Shown here one piece after another: positions 6,259-6,702 of a DNA stretch of 6,702 nt (its first letter is position 1; each line of letters starts with the position of its first letter). The notes under the pieces were generated by a model, which saw only the letters and a program-made list of their open reading frames with translations, was not told where the DNA came from and did not search any database. Position numbers and translations under genes: made by a program. The stretch is taken from positions 1 to 6,702 of the forward strand of contig JAQBPL010000083.1 of assembly GCA_028287545.1 (NCBI GenBank), read 5' to 3'. The DNA comes from Vulcanimicrobiota bacterium (GTDB taxonomy: Bacteria > Eremiobacterota > Eremiobacteria > Baltobacterales > Baltobacteraceae).

Positions 6259-6301
6259 GCTCCGACCCCGGTACCTCGTGGTACCGGAGCGTAGCTGCTC
6301 C
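6259..6301 (+). promoter_or_regulatory. Overlapping alternative hairpins upstream of the BON gene
   Basis: CCGGTACC (6268-6275) and GGTACCGG (6280-6287) form a perfect 8-pair hairpin with a TCGT loop. GCTCC (6259-6263), GGAGC (6286-6290) and GCTCC (6297-6301) form two mutually exclusive stems sharing the middle element. No T-tract follows. This could be a leader-RNA switch for the BON gene or a palindromic protein site; GGTACC is also a simple 6-base palindrome present twice. Confidence 0.3.
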
Positions 6302-6371
6302 TTCATCACGTCCACATACTCTGCCATGATGGCCTCGTACAAAGCATCTGAAGGCCTTTAAAGTGGGAGAC

Positions 6372-6702
6372 ATGACGAAATCTGACACCCAACTTCTTGC
6401 CGACGTCGGAGAAGAACTCAAATTTGACCCGAGCATCGACTCCTCGAAGATCCAGATCGGCGTACACGACGGCATCGTGACGATGAGCGGCACGGTGCCG
6501 AGCTACTGGCAAAAGGTCCAGGCGGAGAAGGTGGTGCGCCGCGTGTCTGGCGTCCGCGGCATCGCTAACGACCTTACGGTCGATATCCTGGGCACCTTCA
6601 AGCGTGACGACACCGATATCGCGCGGACGGCCGCTAATGCGTTGGAATGGCACAGCGATCTTCCCAAGACGATTCAGGTCACCGTAAACAACGGCTGGGT
6701 CA
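6372..6702 (+). CDS. BON-domain protein, 3'-truncated by the window
   Basis: 110 residues are visible and the frame is still open at the window end. BON domains are small alpha/beta modules thought to bind phospholipid or other surfaces, and are common in osmotic-shock and envelope-stress proteins (OsmY, Kbp type). The first domain spans about 6-73, with the glycine pattern VHDGIVTMSGTVPS (31-44) and VSGVRGIANDLTV (58-70). A second begins near 82 (DIARTAANALEW, then IQVTVNNGWV), so the full protein probably has two or three BON domains. There is no signal peptide, so a cytoplasmic, multi-BON type is inferred. The start is ATG 6372 with GGGAG at 6365-6369, which is closer than usual (2 bases). 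The in-frame GTG 6363 is an alternative. It stands behind a terminator and so has its own promoter, although no clear -35/-10 is visible. Confidence 0.87.
   Translation, partial: MTKSDTQLLADVGEELKFDPSIDSSKIQIGVHDGIVTMSGTVPSYWQKVQAEKVVRRVSGVRGIANDLTVDILGTFKRDDTDIARTAANALEWHSDLPKTIQVTVNNGWV

Noticed and set aside
6325..6360. Tiny open frame starting ATGATG before the BON gene
   Set aside because: It is about 11 codons, with no convincing ribosome site and no recognisable product.

Overview
The window comes from a high-GC bacterial chromosome with strong G/C bias at third codon positions. I see no phage, insertion-sequence, CRISPR, tRNA or rRNA signal. A family-5 peptide-type binding protein, a secreted virginiamycin-lyase-like propeller, a truncated chemoreceptor-type membrane sensor and a NIP-like aquaporin occur together. 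This mix resembles soil candidate phyla such as Eremiobacterota (WPS-2), but that placement is inferred from gene content and is low to moderate confidence. No marker gene is present.

Left part (1-2517, all + strand). The window opens inside a solute-binding protein of an ABC peptide/nickel-type transporter, whose 5' end lies outside. After a 139-base gap comes a two-gene unit: a six-helix membrane protein matching only the sensory half of a class of chemoreceptors, and, five bases later, a 70-residue DUF3343 (Se/S carrier-like) protein in which the usual Cys-Gly is replaced.

Middle (2537-3568, - strand). A secreted seven-bladed beta-propeller of the virginiamycin B lyase (Vgb) fold converges on the DUF3343 gene. 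Its seven repeats are still visible at DNA level with a period of 126 or 138 bases. It lacks the Pro-His pairs that I recall carrying the catalytic histidines in true streptogramin lyase.

Right part (3857-6702, + strand). A 288-base spacer separates the propeller gene from a clade-3, NADPH-type haem catalase. Thirty-six bases later comes a six-helix MIP channel (aquaporin family), and a strong intrinsic terminator follows it. Catalase and channel therefore look like a two-gene transcription unit, which suggests linked handling of H2O2 or small neutral solutes. After a spacer with competing hairpins a BON-domain protein begins and runs off the end. The right half reads as an oxidative/osmotic stress block.

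Most of the window is made of known families. The features most worth a second look are the catalase-channel pairing with a NIP-like selectivity filter, the sensor-only receptor coupled to a Cys-displaced DUF3343 protein, and the Vgb-like propeller without the catalytic histidines.
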